From Aradus depressus (Eukaryota > Arthropoda > Insecta > Hemiptera > Aradidae): DNA of 64,000 nucleotides. The translations under genes and the position numbers were made by a program. Under the pieces are notes generated by a model that did no database searches, had not been told where the DNA came from, and saw only the letters and a program-made list of their open reading frames with translations. Shown piece by piece: positions 1 through 10,900 of this stretch. The stretch is from NCBI GenBank assembly GCA_963662175.1, contig OY759214.1:15624001-15688000 (forward strand), read 5' to 3'. The first letter of the stretch is position 1. The number at the start of each line of letters is the position of its first letter.

Positions 1-490
1 AAACTTTCCAACATCCCTAGAATTCAAAGACAATTACTCACTGAAGAACACGAAACACGAACAAGGAAAACATTTTATGGAAATAAGACGTGTATTTACA
101 AGCTTTACATCACTGTCGCTCCTTACCTTTTATCACTTATAGCTATAATATGCACTATTGGCCATCGAGTCACTTCAATTTTGTGAAACTGCAAGCAGCA
201 GTTTGATAAATTATCTCAATTAGGTAAACAAGTACATAAGTGTTTTTTAATTATTCTGACGTGCCAGGATATCTATAGGTAAATGTTTGCATATGTTTGA
301 TACTTCCAATGACATGTGACATATCTGATACTTCCATTTAAAAAAAAAATGACATGTAGTAGAACTTGAAATATAATACTAACTGTGTGAAGGCCTCAGC
401 GCCGCCTAGAATTTTGATTACGTAACTTTCAAAAATAATATATTTAACTATATTCTCTCATTTATTTTTTTGGGGTTATTTACACTCTAG
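1..490. other. Non-coding, AT-rich sequence
   Basis: No credible coding exon, RNA gene or recognisable element was seen. It lies upstream of the first visible formin exon and is probably part of a formin intron, because the N-terminal half of that protein is missing from the window. Confidence 0.5.
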
Positions 491-544
491 CAAATAAAGA
501 CGTTTCGGGAAGAACTTCCGTCATCAGTATCTCTAATTTATTTG
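491..544 (-). ncRNA. Hammerhead-ribozyme-like motif, family 1 (best copy)
   Basis: On the - strand the order is CAAATAAA (stem I 5' side), a 9-nt internal stretch, CTGATGA (complement at 521-527), C, stem II GGAA-GTTC-TTCC, C, GAAA, self-complementary ACGT, C, then TTTATTTG (stem I 3' side). This matches the type I hammerhead order with a two-base-pair, loopless stem III that could form by pairing with a second copy. Departures from the canonical fold are a C facing C at the base of stem II and the internal stretch in stem I. Activity is unproven. Confidence 0.5.
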
Positions 545-814
545 CTGATGTTTATGTAAACTATTTTCTTTTATGTTGTTTATTATATTCCTTTTTAGAA
601 ACATCTTTTACGACAACCTTTAGTCTAGACTGGTCAACTTGTAAAATATGTTTCTAAATATATATATATATATAAGTATATATCATCATAATGAGCATCA
701 TAAACAAACAAAAAAAAAAAAAATTCTTTACATAAAAATCAACAAATAAATTAGAAATAAAGAAAAGGTATGTTTTTTAAAAAATATTGTCTATTTCACA
801 AATAATATATAATA

Positions 815-850
815 TGGGAGTACTTTCGGTATTGCTATCATCTTCAGCCA
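815..850 (-). ncRNA. Hammerhead-like motif, family 2 (inner arm)
   Basis: The - strand reads TGG, CTGAAGA, T, a weak stem around GCAA, GAAA, self-complementary AGTACT, C, CCA. TGG and CCA can form stem I. The partner arm on the + strand (902-928) keeps CTGAAGA, GAAA, AGTACT and CCCA but has lost the 5' strand of stem II. Confidence 0.4.
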
Positions 851-1030
851 CGACTTAACAAATACTGTATCGTACGTAATAAATCAATATTTGTTAAGTC
901 GTGGCTGAAGATACCGAAAGTACTCCCATATTATATATTATTTGTGAAATAGACAATATTTTTTAAAAACCATACGTTTTCTTTATTTTTATCAAGTGTT
1001 TCACAATATCTCTGCAAAAATGTTAAATAT

Positions 1031-1084
1031 CAAATAAATTAGAGATATTGATGATGGCAGTTCTTCCTGAAACTTCTTTATTTG
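1031..1084 (+). ncRNA. Degenerate hammerhead-like motif, family 1
   Basis: This is the inverted partner of the motif at 491-544. It keeps the stem I strands (1031-1038 and 1077-1084) and GAAAC at 1069-1073. The first core base is T instead of C (TTGATGA at 1048-1054), and the GTC before the stem I 3' strand is TTC. It is probably inactive. Confidence 0.4.
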
Positions 1085-1092
1085 CTTGGCTA

Positions 1093-2405
1093 TAAAAACG
1101 AAAATAATTAATGGGAGAAGTATATTATTGTAAATTCAAAATTTTCTTACTCAACCCAAAAATTAATTTCTTACATAAAATCATGATAAAACAATTTACT
1201 GTTGAAAGGAAACAAACTTCTAGGGGATGTCTTTACCTCTCCAAGAGAGACGTCCTTTTCCAGTTTAATAGTCATCGTTTCTTGTCAATGTTTTCACTGT
1301 ATTAGTCTTGCGTAATGAGCACAGACATGGATAGATAAAAACAGAGAATGTATCCAAACATAATGAACAAGTAACAAATAAACATGGTGCAAAAGAAACG
1401 TAATAAAACAGTAATAAATAGGAATATTGATTTGAATGATGGAAATTTGTGGTTGTTACTGTTTGTATGGGGTTACTTTTAGCTATCCTGATATTGTTTT
1501 CAGTACACTAGACAAAGTAGTAGAAAAGGTAAAAACTATTGACTTGTAACATGTGACCCATTAAGTTAAACTATTGTCGAGTAAGTTCGTGAAATATCCT
1601 TCTTGACTTATAAATACAAATATACTACAAACTGTAATAAACAACACTTATGTCCTATTCTGTCTCTTGATGCAGAATTGGCCTCAAGACTTTCTGAGCG
1701 GTGGTGTCTTAGCATCCAATATTAAATCCACCACTCATTATGATTCCACAAATTATGTCACAAATGATCTAACTTTTTTTTTTTATCAAACAATTTATTA
1801 TATTACGAAATGAGACGAATGGGACCTACAATACTTTCGGGGTCATGTTATTCATTATAGAAGATACTCTCCCATACCAGAGGCCCTGACTGAATTGAGT
1901 ATTCTACCTGTCTGGTTTTATCGGCAATACGCTCTATATTCTCTTCAGTAGACTGCCCGTTTGGTGACAAGCCCCCATATGTATTGCGGAACTCGTTAAT
2001 TTCGTGATAGCTGGTTATAGTTACAATTTACAAGTAAAGGAAAATATTGTTTAAAGAATTTCAAATGAAAAGATGATTGGTCTGATGAGTTCAAATTAGT
2101 ATGAATACGATATCAACTAGTTTAAATAATAAAAATTAAAAAAATGGAAAATATGTGAAGTGTGTGAAGAAATGGAATCCGTTGGCATTCTTACTTCCCG
2201 ACCAGATTCCTGTACTTTCTATCTGATCTAACAGCTCTTGGTATGACTGGGAACCTATCACTTTCCAGAGTTGAGGACATTGCAATGAAATCTGTTGGTT
2301 GACTCTTCACTCCCGACTTTGCGTTGTTCGGTCGCTTTGAGAGTTTCTTATTACTACTATTGTGTTTTCCTAATGTGTGTTACTTTTTGTTATGCGCACG
2401 CGCAG
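1093..2405. other. Formin intron, no feature seen
   Basis: The stretch is AT-rich, with only short open frames that lack coding character or family resemblance. It ends in the acceptor GCGCACGCGCAG just before the first visible formin exon. Confidence 0.5.
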
Positions 2406-2732
2406 GTGGAAGGCCTATCGATGGTGAACGGGCACGAGCCGCGACTGGCCCCCCCGCCTCCAGCCCCCGCGCCGCCTCCACCCCCACCACCTGGCCCAGC
2501 GCCTCCTCCTCCGCCCAGCGCAGCCCCACCCGTTCCCCCTACCCCGGCCCGACCTGCCAAGAACGTCCCTCAGCCCTCCAATCCTCTCAAGTCATTCAAC
2601 TGGAGCAAGTTGCCTGACACCAAGCTGAATGGGACCGTCTGGTCCGAGTTGGACGATACGAAGCTCTACAACACCATAGGGCTGGAGATCATTGACCGCC
2701 TCTTCTCTGCCTACCAGAAGAATGGAGTCGCG
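2406..2732 (+). CDS. Daam: DAAM-type formin, exon with FH1 end and FH2 start
   Basis: Formins of the DAAM group nucleate and elongate unbranched actin filaments downstream of Rho and Dishevelled. This exon has 109 in-frame codons. It opens with a proline-rich run (about 50 residues, PPPPPPP blocks), the profilin-binding FH1 segment. It then enters FH2 with KNVPQPSNPLKSFNWSKLP, typical of DAAM, followed by GTVWSELDDTKLY. The exon follows a CAG acceptor (2403-2405) and ends at the donor GCG|GTAAGT, phase 0. An open frame continues a little upstream of the acceptor, so the 5' boundary is the less certain one. The N-terminal GTPase-binding and autoinhibitory domains must lie before the window. 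Confidence 0.9.
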
Positions 2733-3296
2733 GTAAGTATTCAATTTTCCCGTCTTCTTTTCTTTGTTGGAAAATGAATTTTCTTTCAACCTGTCTTTTC
2801 TTCGTCGGTTGTATTATTTGTTGATTTCTATAGCTATTTTGCGCCTGAATATAATTGCCAGCAAGTTTCGCAACTTTTTGCGTTTGCCTATAGGAAGCGT
2901 TGCTATGGTGGTAGTTCACTCACGAGTTCTGGCTCTATTCAGCATATCTGGTCCTAACCAACTCTTTTTTTATTTTTCTGATAAACTTTTAAAATATTTA
3001 AGATTGAATGACCTGTGAGAAAAAAAATAATTCAAGAAATCAGATATATTTAACAGTGCAAATGGATCCTTGAAGTTAATAACGTTTGATCCTGTCCATT
3101 TAGTATAGCGTCTCCCTTTCTTTAGTATTCAAAAATACCATTATGCTTTTATGTTGACCTAGTGTAAACAATATATGAAGAATTTTTATTTTTAATGAGC
3201 CGAGCTGCCGAGAAGTACCTGTTCTCTAAGGGACCTGTGACACGTTAGGCTCTATAGAAGTACATGAAATCTGAGTACGTATTTGTTTGCTTACAG
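2733..3296. other. Formin intron
   Basis: A short AT-rich intron between GTAAGT and a TTGCTTACAG acceptor. No element was recognised in it. Confidence 0.8.
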
Positions 3297-3433
3297 AATG
3301 AGGGCTCTATAGAAGACTTGAGACAGTTGGGTAAGAACAAGACGAAGATCCTGTCTGTGATAGACGGAAGGCGAGCACAGAACTGCACCATCCTTCTTTC
3401 CAAACTCAAACTTTCTGACGAGGAGATCACCAA
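3297..3433 (+). CDS. Daam: DAAM-type formin, FH2 exon
   Basis: This exon encodes FH2 residues from NEGSIEDL to DEEIT, including the [15 protein letters not shown] segment. The RAQN motif is characteristic of the FH2 knob region that contacts actin. The acceptor is TTACAG (AG at 3295-3296). The donor is the slightly unusual AA|GTTAGT, leaving phase 2, which fits the next exon's first base and restores Lys. Confidence 0.92.
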
Positions 3434-3802
3434 GTTAGTCTTTTCATAGTCGAAAACAAATATATATATGTGTGTGTATATTATATGAAATGACTTCCTT
3501 TGGGCTTTTAAAAGGCGGGGAGGTGTAGATCATTTTTTATTTGGCACCACAGGGGCATGCTATTGTACTAGGATTATTTACTAACATCCATGGCCGCCCC
3601 GGAAGAGAAGTTTTATCTATGAAATAAAACTCTTCTCCTTGACAGGATTCGAACCCATGCCCGTCCTGGGTTGGTCGTTCTGTGTGATAATGTTGAAGTT
3701 ATGAAACAACACTTGCATCCTAGTTATCCGCCATATTGACGTTGCGAATTTCGGAATTTTTATGCAATATCAATCACCATAGTGACAACATAGTGATTAG
3801 TT

Positions 3803-4034
3803 GGACTTGAAAATAAAATAAAACTGGTTTATTTAATATGTTGTCTAATTTCACTAACTATATATACATGGGAGTACTTTCGGTATTTCTACCATCCTCA
3901 GCCAAAAGCATAAGATTTTCCTCTTATGCTTTTGGCTGAGGATGGTAGAAATACCGAAAGTACTCCCATGTATATATAGTTAGTGAAATTAGACAACATA
4001 TTAAATAAACCAGTTTTATTTTATTTTCAAGTCC
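3803..4034. repeat. Near-perfect 232-bp palindrome (foldback element)
   Basis: Two arms of about 113 bp (3803-3915 and 3922-4034) are almost exact reverse complements around a loop of about 6 nt. They share GGGAGTACTTTCGGTATT with the elements at 0.8-0.97 and 45.3-45.5 kb, so this is a dispersed family and not a local accident. Each arm carries one hammerhead-like core in opposite orientation. Confidence 0.85.
3933..3968 (+). ncRNA. Hammerhead-like motif, family 2 (best copy)
   Basis: The order is TGG (stem I), CTGAGGA (3936-3942), T, the perfect stem-loop GGTA-GAAA-TACC, GAAA (3956-3959), self-complementary AGTACT (3959-3964), C, CCA (stem I). All core positions of a hammerhead are present. 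The only departure is the extra T between CTGAGGA and stem II. The mirrored copy lies at 3869-3904 on the - strand. Confidence 0.5.
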
Positions 4035-4393
4035 ATTTGAATTATTTCACAATATCTCTGCAATTATGTCAGTTTTCATAGTGATTAGTATTTTGTTTCT
4101 TGTGTTCTGAAGTATATTTAAGCATAACTTAATCGATAAGGTGATTGATAAAAAAATAATTCACCATATAGTCTCCCAAATATATTTATTTTTAAGGTTA
4201 ACGTTTCGCTCATTCGGGTATTTTCAAAACTATAAACAATAATTTAATGAGTATTGACAATTAACCATAGTGTGAAGCCTCGGAGTCCTTTAGTAAGACA
4301 CTATTATTTTCTTGAAACCTTTGTTGATTGATTCGCTCTGGGGAAGTACATTGTTGAATATTATAATTCACGGACGTCTTTTATTTCTTTCAG

Positions 4394-4555
4394 AGTAATC
4401 CTGAGTATGGATGACCGAGACGAACTACCACCGGACATGGTGGAACAACTGCTCAAGTTCACACCCAGTTCTGAGGAAGCGGCCCTCCTTGAAGAGCATT
4501 CTGATGAGATCGACTCTCTGGCACGAGCTGATCGCTTCTTGTACGAAATATCAAA
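4394..4555 (+). CDS. Daam: DAAM-type formin, FH2 exon before the giant intron
   Basis: This exon encodes the FH2 stretch VILSMDDRDELPPDMVEQLL through RADRFLYEIS, close to DAAM family sequence (DMLEQLLKF, LLEEH, ADRFLFE in relatives). It enters with phase 2 from the previous exon and leaves with phase 2 at AA|GTAAGT. It is completed by the first base of the exon at 37386, more than 32 kb away. Confidence 0.92.
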
Positions 4556-4639
4556 GTAAGTAGCCATTTGCAATATCCATTACACCATAACATGGTATTC
4601 CTTTATAAATATTATACATACCTGCATAGAATTATTTAG

Positions 4640-4850
4640 AAGACATCACGTAGTTTGACCATTCTAAAGAACTGGTGCACAGCGGTTATCAACGCGAGCA
4701 CAAGAAGGAATGTGCGATGGAGGCATCCAGGAGAAAGGAAGAACAAAGTATGGTTCGAAGAGGCCCATGCAGCCCTATGGGAAAGAGAAATTGGGACGAA
4801 GCGAGAAACTTCCGCCGGGATCGAAACATATGGAGACGTCTTTGACAAAC
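4640..4850 (+). repeat. Dispersed repeat, copy 1
   Basis: About 170 bp, including CCCATGCAGCCCTATGGG and GAAGCGAGAAAC, recurs in the same orientation at 21620-21800. It has no TIRs or coding domain that I can recognise. It is unidentified. Confidence 0.6.
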
Positions 4851-5039
4851 CTCTTCACCGCTAATAGAAGAGGCACCGTCTGTGTAATATACATTTGTAT
4901 TTCAGTGTTTAAACCTTTTGGCATTTAGTTGCACTCACATTATATAACTAGCAGGTAAAAAAACGAACTCAGGATACTTTGATAAATTAAATATATTTAT
5001 AATGATTATAGTACATTATCGTTGTCAAATACTCGTTGA

Positions 5040-5340
5040 TTCATTGACATAGTTCATATCGTATTGCAATTTGGAAAACATTATGAAGGGATGTATAGGT
5101 TTGAATGATGATTCATTTTATTATATTAGCAGCTTCACTGCAATCAAAATGGTAAGAGCATTCTTATTGGCCGTTTGTATGTGGGGCTTTACTGAAGAAA
5201 CGACCATCCTCAGGATCTTAAAGTACTTAACCTTAAATTCTGTTTTCACAGCAGCTAGAGGGTCTTCAGGACACATTTTTGCTGTTACTACCGGATAATG
5301 GTCTATAATACATTCACTGAACACAATTTGTGGCAAATTG
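5040..5340 (-). pseudogene. Relic of a GMC terminal exon (C-terminal part)
   Basis: On the - strand a degraded C-terminal GMC segment can be read: IIDHYPVVTAKMCPED, then LRMVVSSVKPHIQTANKN. It corresponds to the HPVGTAKMGP motif and the final strand of the intact copies. Upstream parts are missing. The segment 18080-18310 matches this relic more closely than it matches the intact exons, so a block containing both was duplicated. Confidence 0.75.
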
Positions 5341-5482
5341 TTGCAAATAGGTTGCGTGCATTTTTTAACAACTTAAGTGCATAAAAACAAATCTCACATC
5401 TGTTACTCTTGAGCCATGAGAAGGAAAAAAATAATAATGGAAACATGCCCATTACTGGATATCTCCTACAGCTGTGGAAGTC

Positions 5483-6858
5483 CTATTTGGAACGGTGGTG
5501 TCTTTTAATAACATCAGAGGCTTTCTCTGCAATCATAATGGTAGGGGCGTGTGTATTAGCCCTTGTTATGTACGGCATTACTGGCGCGCCGATCACCCTC
5601 AGATTCTTGAATCCTATTACCATAAGTTCTGGATTCACAACGGCTAGATGATCGTCTTTAGGCCCCATTTTCGCTGTTCCGACCGGGTGATGATATGATC
5701 TCGTATACTGTTCTATAACGCATTTAATGAATATATTTATAGGCAGTTTATTACATATGGGCTGGCCCTCAGTGTAAAGTTTTGGAGAATATTTTTTCAT
5801 TGTCGGAGTATTCATGTAGTCAAAAATAATCTCTAAACCTTTATAAATGTTTTTAAACTCGATTGGGGGGTTTTCTTGTGGATTTGTACTGTTTAGTCTT
5901 ACTGAGCCCACACTCGTGGGATGTACTAGAGCTACTCCTGTTCGTATGATTTGCCTATGCTGTGGCTGTTCGTACTCGACAAGGAAAGGATTAAAAAGGA
6001 ACATAAGACTTGGTGGAGCTCCGGCATCGAAGGGATTCAAGAACGCTACTCCTTCCGCTCCGTTGCTGGTTAAGGGTCCTGTTCTATCTCGGGCATATTT
6101 AAGGATGGCTTCATTCGTTTTCCAAACGTCTGTTGTAAGAGTGAGGTTCCGATTGATTTCGAAGTTTATGAATGTGACAGGATGATCCTGCAGGTGCTTC
6201 CCAACTGGTAAATTTGAAATAACCTTTATTCCATGTCTCCTAAGTTCCTCTTGGGGTCCAATACCAGACAACATAAGTAGTTTTGCTGTGTTTACGGTCC
6301 CTGCGGAAATGATCACCTCCTTTCTGGCTTTGACTGTATATATTCGATCATTTCTCCTGTACGATACACCAGTAGCAATATTGTAGAACTCAGCAAGATC
6401 AATCTTTTCTACGAAGGATCTTTTGATTACTGTAAGATTTTTCCTTTTCCTAATAGGATTCAAATAAGCTCTTGATGCACTTTCCCTAGATCCACTGTTT
6501 ATTGTTAACTGACTGTAGTCGATACCAGTTTGATTTTCGCCATTAATGTCCTGTTTTCGCCAGCCTAAATCCTGACCTGCTCTCATAAATTCTTCCAATA
6601 TCAATGTTCGCTTTGTGGGATATTGAACGTTTAGTGGTCCTTTAGTTCCATGATATTTTGAAGACGCCAAAGAGGGATCTGTGTTATTTTCTGATTTAAT
6701 AAAGTACGGCAGTACATCCTTATAACTCCAACCATAATTTCCAAGTTGAGCCCATGTATCATAATCCTTTCTGTTGCCTCGAACATATCCCATAACATTA
6801 ATGGTGCTTGATCCGCCCATGACATGACCTTGAGTGTAGTCGCATGATCCATTCCTTT
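5483..6858 (-). CDS. GMC oxidoreductase, terminal exon copy F
   Basis: GMC flavoenzymes oxidise alcohols or sugars using FAD; insect members include glucose dehydrogenase and ecdysone oxidase. This exon lacks the FAD GxGxxG region, which must come from the upstream exons. The acceptor TTTTCAG precedes AA AGG AAT, which with the donor G of exon 2 reads ERNGSCDY. Visible features are GHVMGGSSTIN (signature 1 region), GTVNTAKLLMLSGIG (signature 2 with Pro replaced by Ala), HHPVGTAKMGP (catalytic His) and ANTHAPTIMIAEK. A His stands where the other copies have Asn at the presumed second catalytic position; both residues occur there in the family. About ten residues around NPNYLSEE are missing in frame. 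Open for 457 codons. Function is uncertain but possible. Confidence 0.8.
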
Positions 6859-7139
6859 CTGAAAACAAAAAAAAACGTAAAAATTATGTTAGTTCACGCC
6901 AATCCAAACGTGCCTAATTTTTGTGTGTATTTATATATTTCATACACTAACGCTTAGTTATTACGCTATTTATGTATGTATTTGTGTACAGTAATTTATG
7001 CAATGTCCAATTTTTCCTGCGGGACGTACTATCGATCCAATAACCAATAAATATCTTTGAATATTATGATGTGATATGGATGGAGGCTTCAGAAGACAAC
7101 ATGTAAAAAGAATTAGATTTACTGAAAATTGGGAAATAT

Positions 7140-7440
7140 CTCGAAAGTTCCAGAATCATCACGTCTTTTCATAATATCTGCAACTTTTTCTGCAATCATA
7201 ATGGTAGGAGCATTCCTTTATTTACTACTTGTTATATAGGGCATTACTGACGAAACGATTTCTCTCAGATTCATAAACGCTTTACCATAAATTCTGGACT
7301 AACAACAGCTAGAATAGCTAGAGGTATACTGTTATATCTCGGGCATATTTATTTATGACTTCATTTGTTTTCCAAACGTCTGTCGTAAGAGTGAGGTTTT
7401 GATTGATTTCAAAGTTTATGTACATGGCAGTGCAAGCTTG
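7140..7440 (-). pseudogene. Relic of a GMC terminal exon, internally deleted
   Basis: The sequence matches the last about 190 bp of the copies (C-terminal NAPT-like region to the stop), then jumps directly to the region encoding the TTDVWKTNEAINKYARD equivalent. The middle part is deleted. It lies between copies F and E. Confidence 0.75.
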
Positions 7441-7605
7441 CCTTTAGGAAATTTTGTAAAAATATATCTTAAATCAAAAAGTGAATATATTTTGATGTTC
7501 GAAAACTGTTAAAAGAATCGACAATTCAAAACATCTTTAACAGTTTTGCGAGAGTGGGAACTTTTCTGTCATTCCCTCTCACCCCCAAAATTTCCTATTG
7601 ATATA

Positions 7606-7988
7606 TGAGGAGTTTGGAGCCAGAGCGGACCAACCCACAATTTTTCGGAAAATGAGTTATTACCATCCTGATGTTGGCATAGGTTCCCTTTTTTCAAAAC
7701 CAGTGTGGATCACTTAGTTTCTTCACTTCAGTGATAGATAGCAGCACTTTAAGTTTAGTCCACAAGTATTTTGTGCATATATTTTCAGTCACAATGGATT
7801 ATACGGCCTTCAAAAACTTTATAGAACACAAAAAGGGATCACTCATCCAATACTATTCTAAAATTTCAAATATAAATCAATATTTGGGGCCCATTTATGG
7901 AGATAAACAAAATGTACTCAATTTTCAATTGCCATTTTCTTCCTGTTCAGTTTAAACCAGTTGGTCCGCTCTGGCTCCAAACTCCTCA
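7606..7988. mobile_element. Small TIR DNA element, 383 bp
   Basis: Perfect 28-bp terminal inverted repeats at 7606-7633 and 7961-7988 begin with TGAGGAGTTTGGAGCCAGAG. Both ends are flanked by TATA, consistent with a TA or TATA target duplication. The interior has no transposase domain I can recognise, so it is a MITE-like, non-autonomous element. Confidence 0.8.
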
Positions 7989-9470
7989 TATAATGTGTTT
8001 ATTTTTCAATCTAAAGCAGAAAGTGTTCATCCACTCGAGGAGAGCAATCGAAAATAGGATGGAACTCCTAGAAATAGATGTGAGTGGGCAACCACTGAAA
8101 TGAGTGAAAGTTCTATGATGGCGCTTATTCTGTTCTCTCTGACAAGTGCATGCTGTCCAATGATACCCCGTGCCGGATGTCGTCGCTCATGTGGGGGTTC
8201 TTGAGTTCTCTTCTTTTCTCCTTGTTCCTCTGATTTTTTTGCAATACTCTACTGCCAGGGTGCCCGGGGGTTTACCATGATAGAGAAAAAGAACTAACGA
8301 ATCACATACCCCGATGATATTTCTTCTTCTTTTGAGTAACTCTTGGAGCGATGCTCAACAACAATTATATACTAATATTATTAATTATATACTAATAATT
8401 ATATAATAATATTCTGGAAAATATATTGTGTAATAATTCTAAGTTAAAATGATCTAAAACGTGTTAACTTGGTGTACCGTTTTGCTCATGAGCGAAAATT
8501 TGACAAGCTTCGAATTATTTCTTATCAAGATGTGGGAGATCAAGTAGCTGAGTGAAGGGAATATTTAGGATTGGTAGGTCTGAGTGAGGAACAAAGTGTC
8601 TCCTATACGACCCAATGATGGACAGCGTTCAGCTGTATATGTCAAAGATCCGGGGACCTGGCCGGGTAATGTTCTTCAAGTCTTCCTGTTAGTCTTCAGC
8701 ACCCCGAAGCTGACACTAGTCTGAACTAGTGACAGAGAGGTAGCAAATACAGCTGAAAGAAGGAAGAGGACCTTAGAACTGTGTGCTTATCGACTCTGAT
8801 GGGATCCTGGGCCGTCCTGCTGAAGGGCTACCTCTCTCTGTCATAAGAGTACCTTAGAACTGTCTGCTGATCGACATTGATGGGATCCCGGGCCGTCCTG
8901 CTGAAGGGCTAACTCTCTCTGACAGGAAGATGGAACCTGAGGAGGGAACAGGACAGTGATGGAGAACCTCGTCAGTGTCCCACTCATCAGTACATACTGT
9001 TTGTTTGCAATATTAATAAAATTAAAGCCCTCACTCAAATCCGACCTTTTTCAAAAAAATAAATTAACTGTTATTTAATGGGATGAGCCTTATTCTCAAT
9101 TCTGAGCAAAACTAGGAGCTTTGTTTTTCCACTTTAAGCAGTGGTCTGATCCACTTTCTTGTAGAAGCCATGTGCTATCTCAACTCAGATAATAATATCT
9201 GAATCAATATTTTACCTACCCAGAGAAAAATTTTGAAAAGCTTTATATCCTTTTAATTTCAAATTGCATTATAAAACTAAATTTGAGTCATTATATCTTC
9301 CAAGGTATAATCTTAAAATAACAAAAGTTGCATGAGCTTAGTTATTACACTTTTTATTTATTTTTATTCTGTAACTTATACAAGGACCAATTCCTTATTA
9401 TGTGATTTATTATCAATTCTATATGCAATAAATACAATGTGATAAGGATAGCTCATCAGAAAATTATATT
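7989..9470. other. Spacer between GMC copies F and E, with a local duplication
   Basis: No gene was recognised. Two adjacent imperfect copies of an about 80-bp segment lie at about 8766-8845 and 8850-8930. Both contain CCTTAGAACTGT and GGCCGTCCTGCTGAAGGGCT. The remainder is unidentified. Confidence 0.55.
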
Positions 9471-10900
9471 TTATTGATAAGAAATATTTTGGAAGTTGTA
9501 ACTTGAACCATGGCTCATTTTTATAATATCGGCAGCTTTCTCTGCAATCATAATGGTAGGAGCGTTCGTATTACTTCTTGTTATATAGGGCATTACTGAT
9601 GAATCGATTACCCTCAGATTCTTAAAACTCTTTACCATAAGTTCTGGATTAACAACAGCTAGGGAATCGTTCGCAGGACCCATCTTCGCTGTTCCCACCG
9701 GATGGTTGTACGTTACTGTATACTGTTCTATAATGCATTTAATGAATATATTTCTAGGCAGTTTATTACATATGGGTTGGTACTCAGTGTATAGTTTTGG
9801 AGAATATTTTTTCATGGTCGGGGTATTCATGTAGTCAAAGACAATCTCTAAACCTTTATAAAATGTTTTGAAATCGATTTCTTCGGATAAATAGTTGGGG
9901 TTGATGAGTGGTTGTTCTTGTGGATTTGTACTGTTCAGTCGCACCGAGCCCACACTTGTGGGATGTACCAGAGCTACTCCGATTGGTATGAGTTGCCTAT
10001 GCTGTGGCCGTTCATACTCGACAACGAAATGAGTAAAGAGGAACATAATGCTAGGTGGAGCTGCGGCATCAAAGGGATTCACGAACGCTGATCCATCCTC
10101 ACTGTTGCTGGTTAAGGGACCTTTTCTGTCTCGGGCATATTTAATGATGGCCTCATTTGTTTTCCAAACGTCTGTCGTAAGAGTGAGGTTTTGATTGATT
10201 TCGAAGCTTATGTATATGAGAGGATGATCCTGCAGATGCTTCCCAACTGGTAAATTTGAAATAACCTTTATTCCATGTCTCCTAAGTTCCTCTTGGGGTC
10301 CAATACCAGACAACATAAGTAGTTTTGGTGTGTTTATTGCCCCTGCGGAAATGATCACCTCCTTTCTGGCTTGGACTGTATATATTTGACCATTTCTCCT
10401 GTACGATACTCCAGTAGCAATATTGTTTAACTCTGCAAGATGAATCTTTTCAACGAAGGATCTTTTGATTACTGTAAGATTTTTCCTCTTCCTAATTGGA
10501 TTCAAATAGGCTCTAGAAGTACTTTCCCTTGACGCGCCATTTGTGGTTAATTGGGTGTAGTCTATACCAGTTTGATTTTCGCCGTTAATGTCCTGTTTTC
10601 GCCAGCCTAAATCCTGTCCTGCTCTCATGAACTCCTCTGATAGTAATGTCCGCCATCGGCTATATTGAACATTTAGTGGTCCTTTAGTTCCACGATATTT
10701 TGAAGAAGCCAAAGAGGGATCTGTGTTATTTTCTGCTTTAATAAAGTACGGCAGTACGTCCTTATAACTCCAACCATAATTTCCAAGTTGAGCCCATGTA
10801 TCATAATCCTTTCTATTGCCTCGAACATAGTCCATACAATTAATGGCACTTGATCCGCCCATGACATGACCTTGGGAATAGTCACATGTTCCGTTCCTAG
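9471..10900 (-). CDS. GMC oxidoreductase, terminal exon copy E (intact)
   Basis: This is an open exon of 475 codons after a TTTTTTTCAG acceptor; with the donor G it reads ARNGTCDYSQGHVMGGSSAIN. It carries signature 2 (GAINTPKLLMLSGIG), the catalytic-His motif NHPVGTAKMGP, and SNTNAPTIMIAEK with the presumed catalytic Asn. Spliced to the two shared 5' exons it would give a secreted protein of roughly 585 residues, normal for insect GMC enzymes. The stop codon TAA is embedded in AATAAA (9475-9470), so the poly(A) signal overlaps the end of the coding region. The substrate is unknown. Confidence 0.9.

Larger units (their letters stand above)
491..1084. repeat. Nested inverted-repeat (foldback) element
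   Basis: Two inverted repeats are nested. The outer arms (491-544 and 1031-1084) each begin and end with CAAATAAA/TTTATTTG. The inner arms run from about 775-870 and 885-970 and carry GGGAGTACTTTCGGTATT and its complement. The space between the outer and inner arms is AT-rich with a short TA run and an A run. Both arm pairs contain the hammerhead-like core described separately. No transposase or reverse transcriptase is present, so this is a non-autonomous or truncated element. Confidence 0.75.
3434..4393. other. Formin intron with one foldback element
   Basis: Apart from the palindrome at 3803-4034 the intron shows only AT-rich sequence and an unidentified, moderately GC-rich patch at about 3485-3690. 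It ends in the pyrimidine-rich acceptor TTTCTTTCAG. Confidence 0.7.

Noticed and set aside
4190..4225. Additional hammerhead-like motif (GAGCGAAACGTT on the - strand)
   Set aside because: GAAACGTT resembles family 1, but no CTGANGA box or clear stem II is present in the right place.
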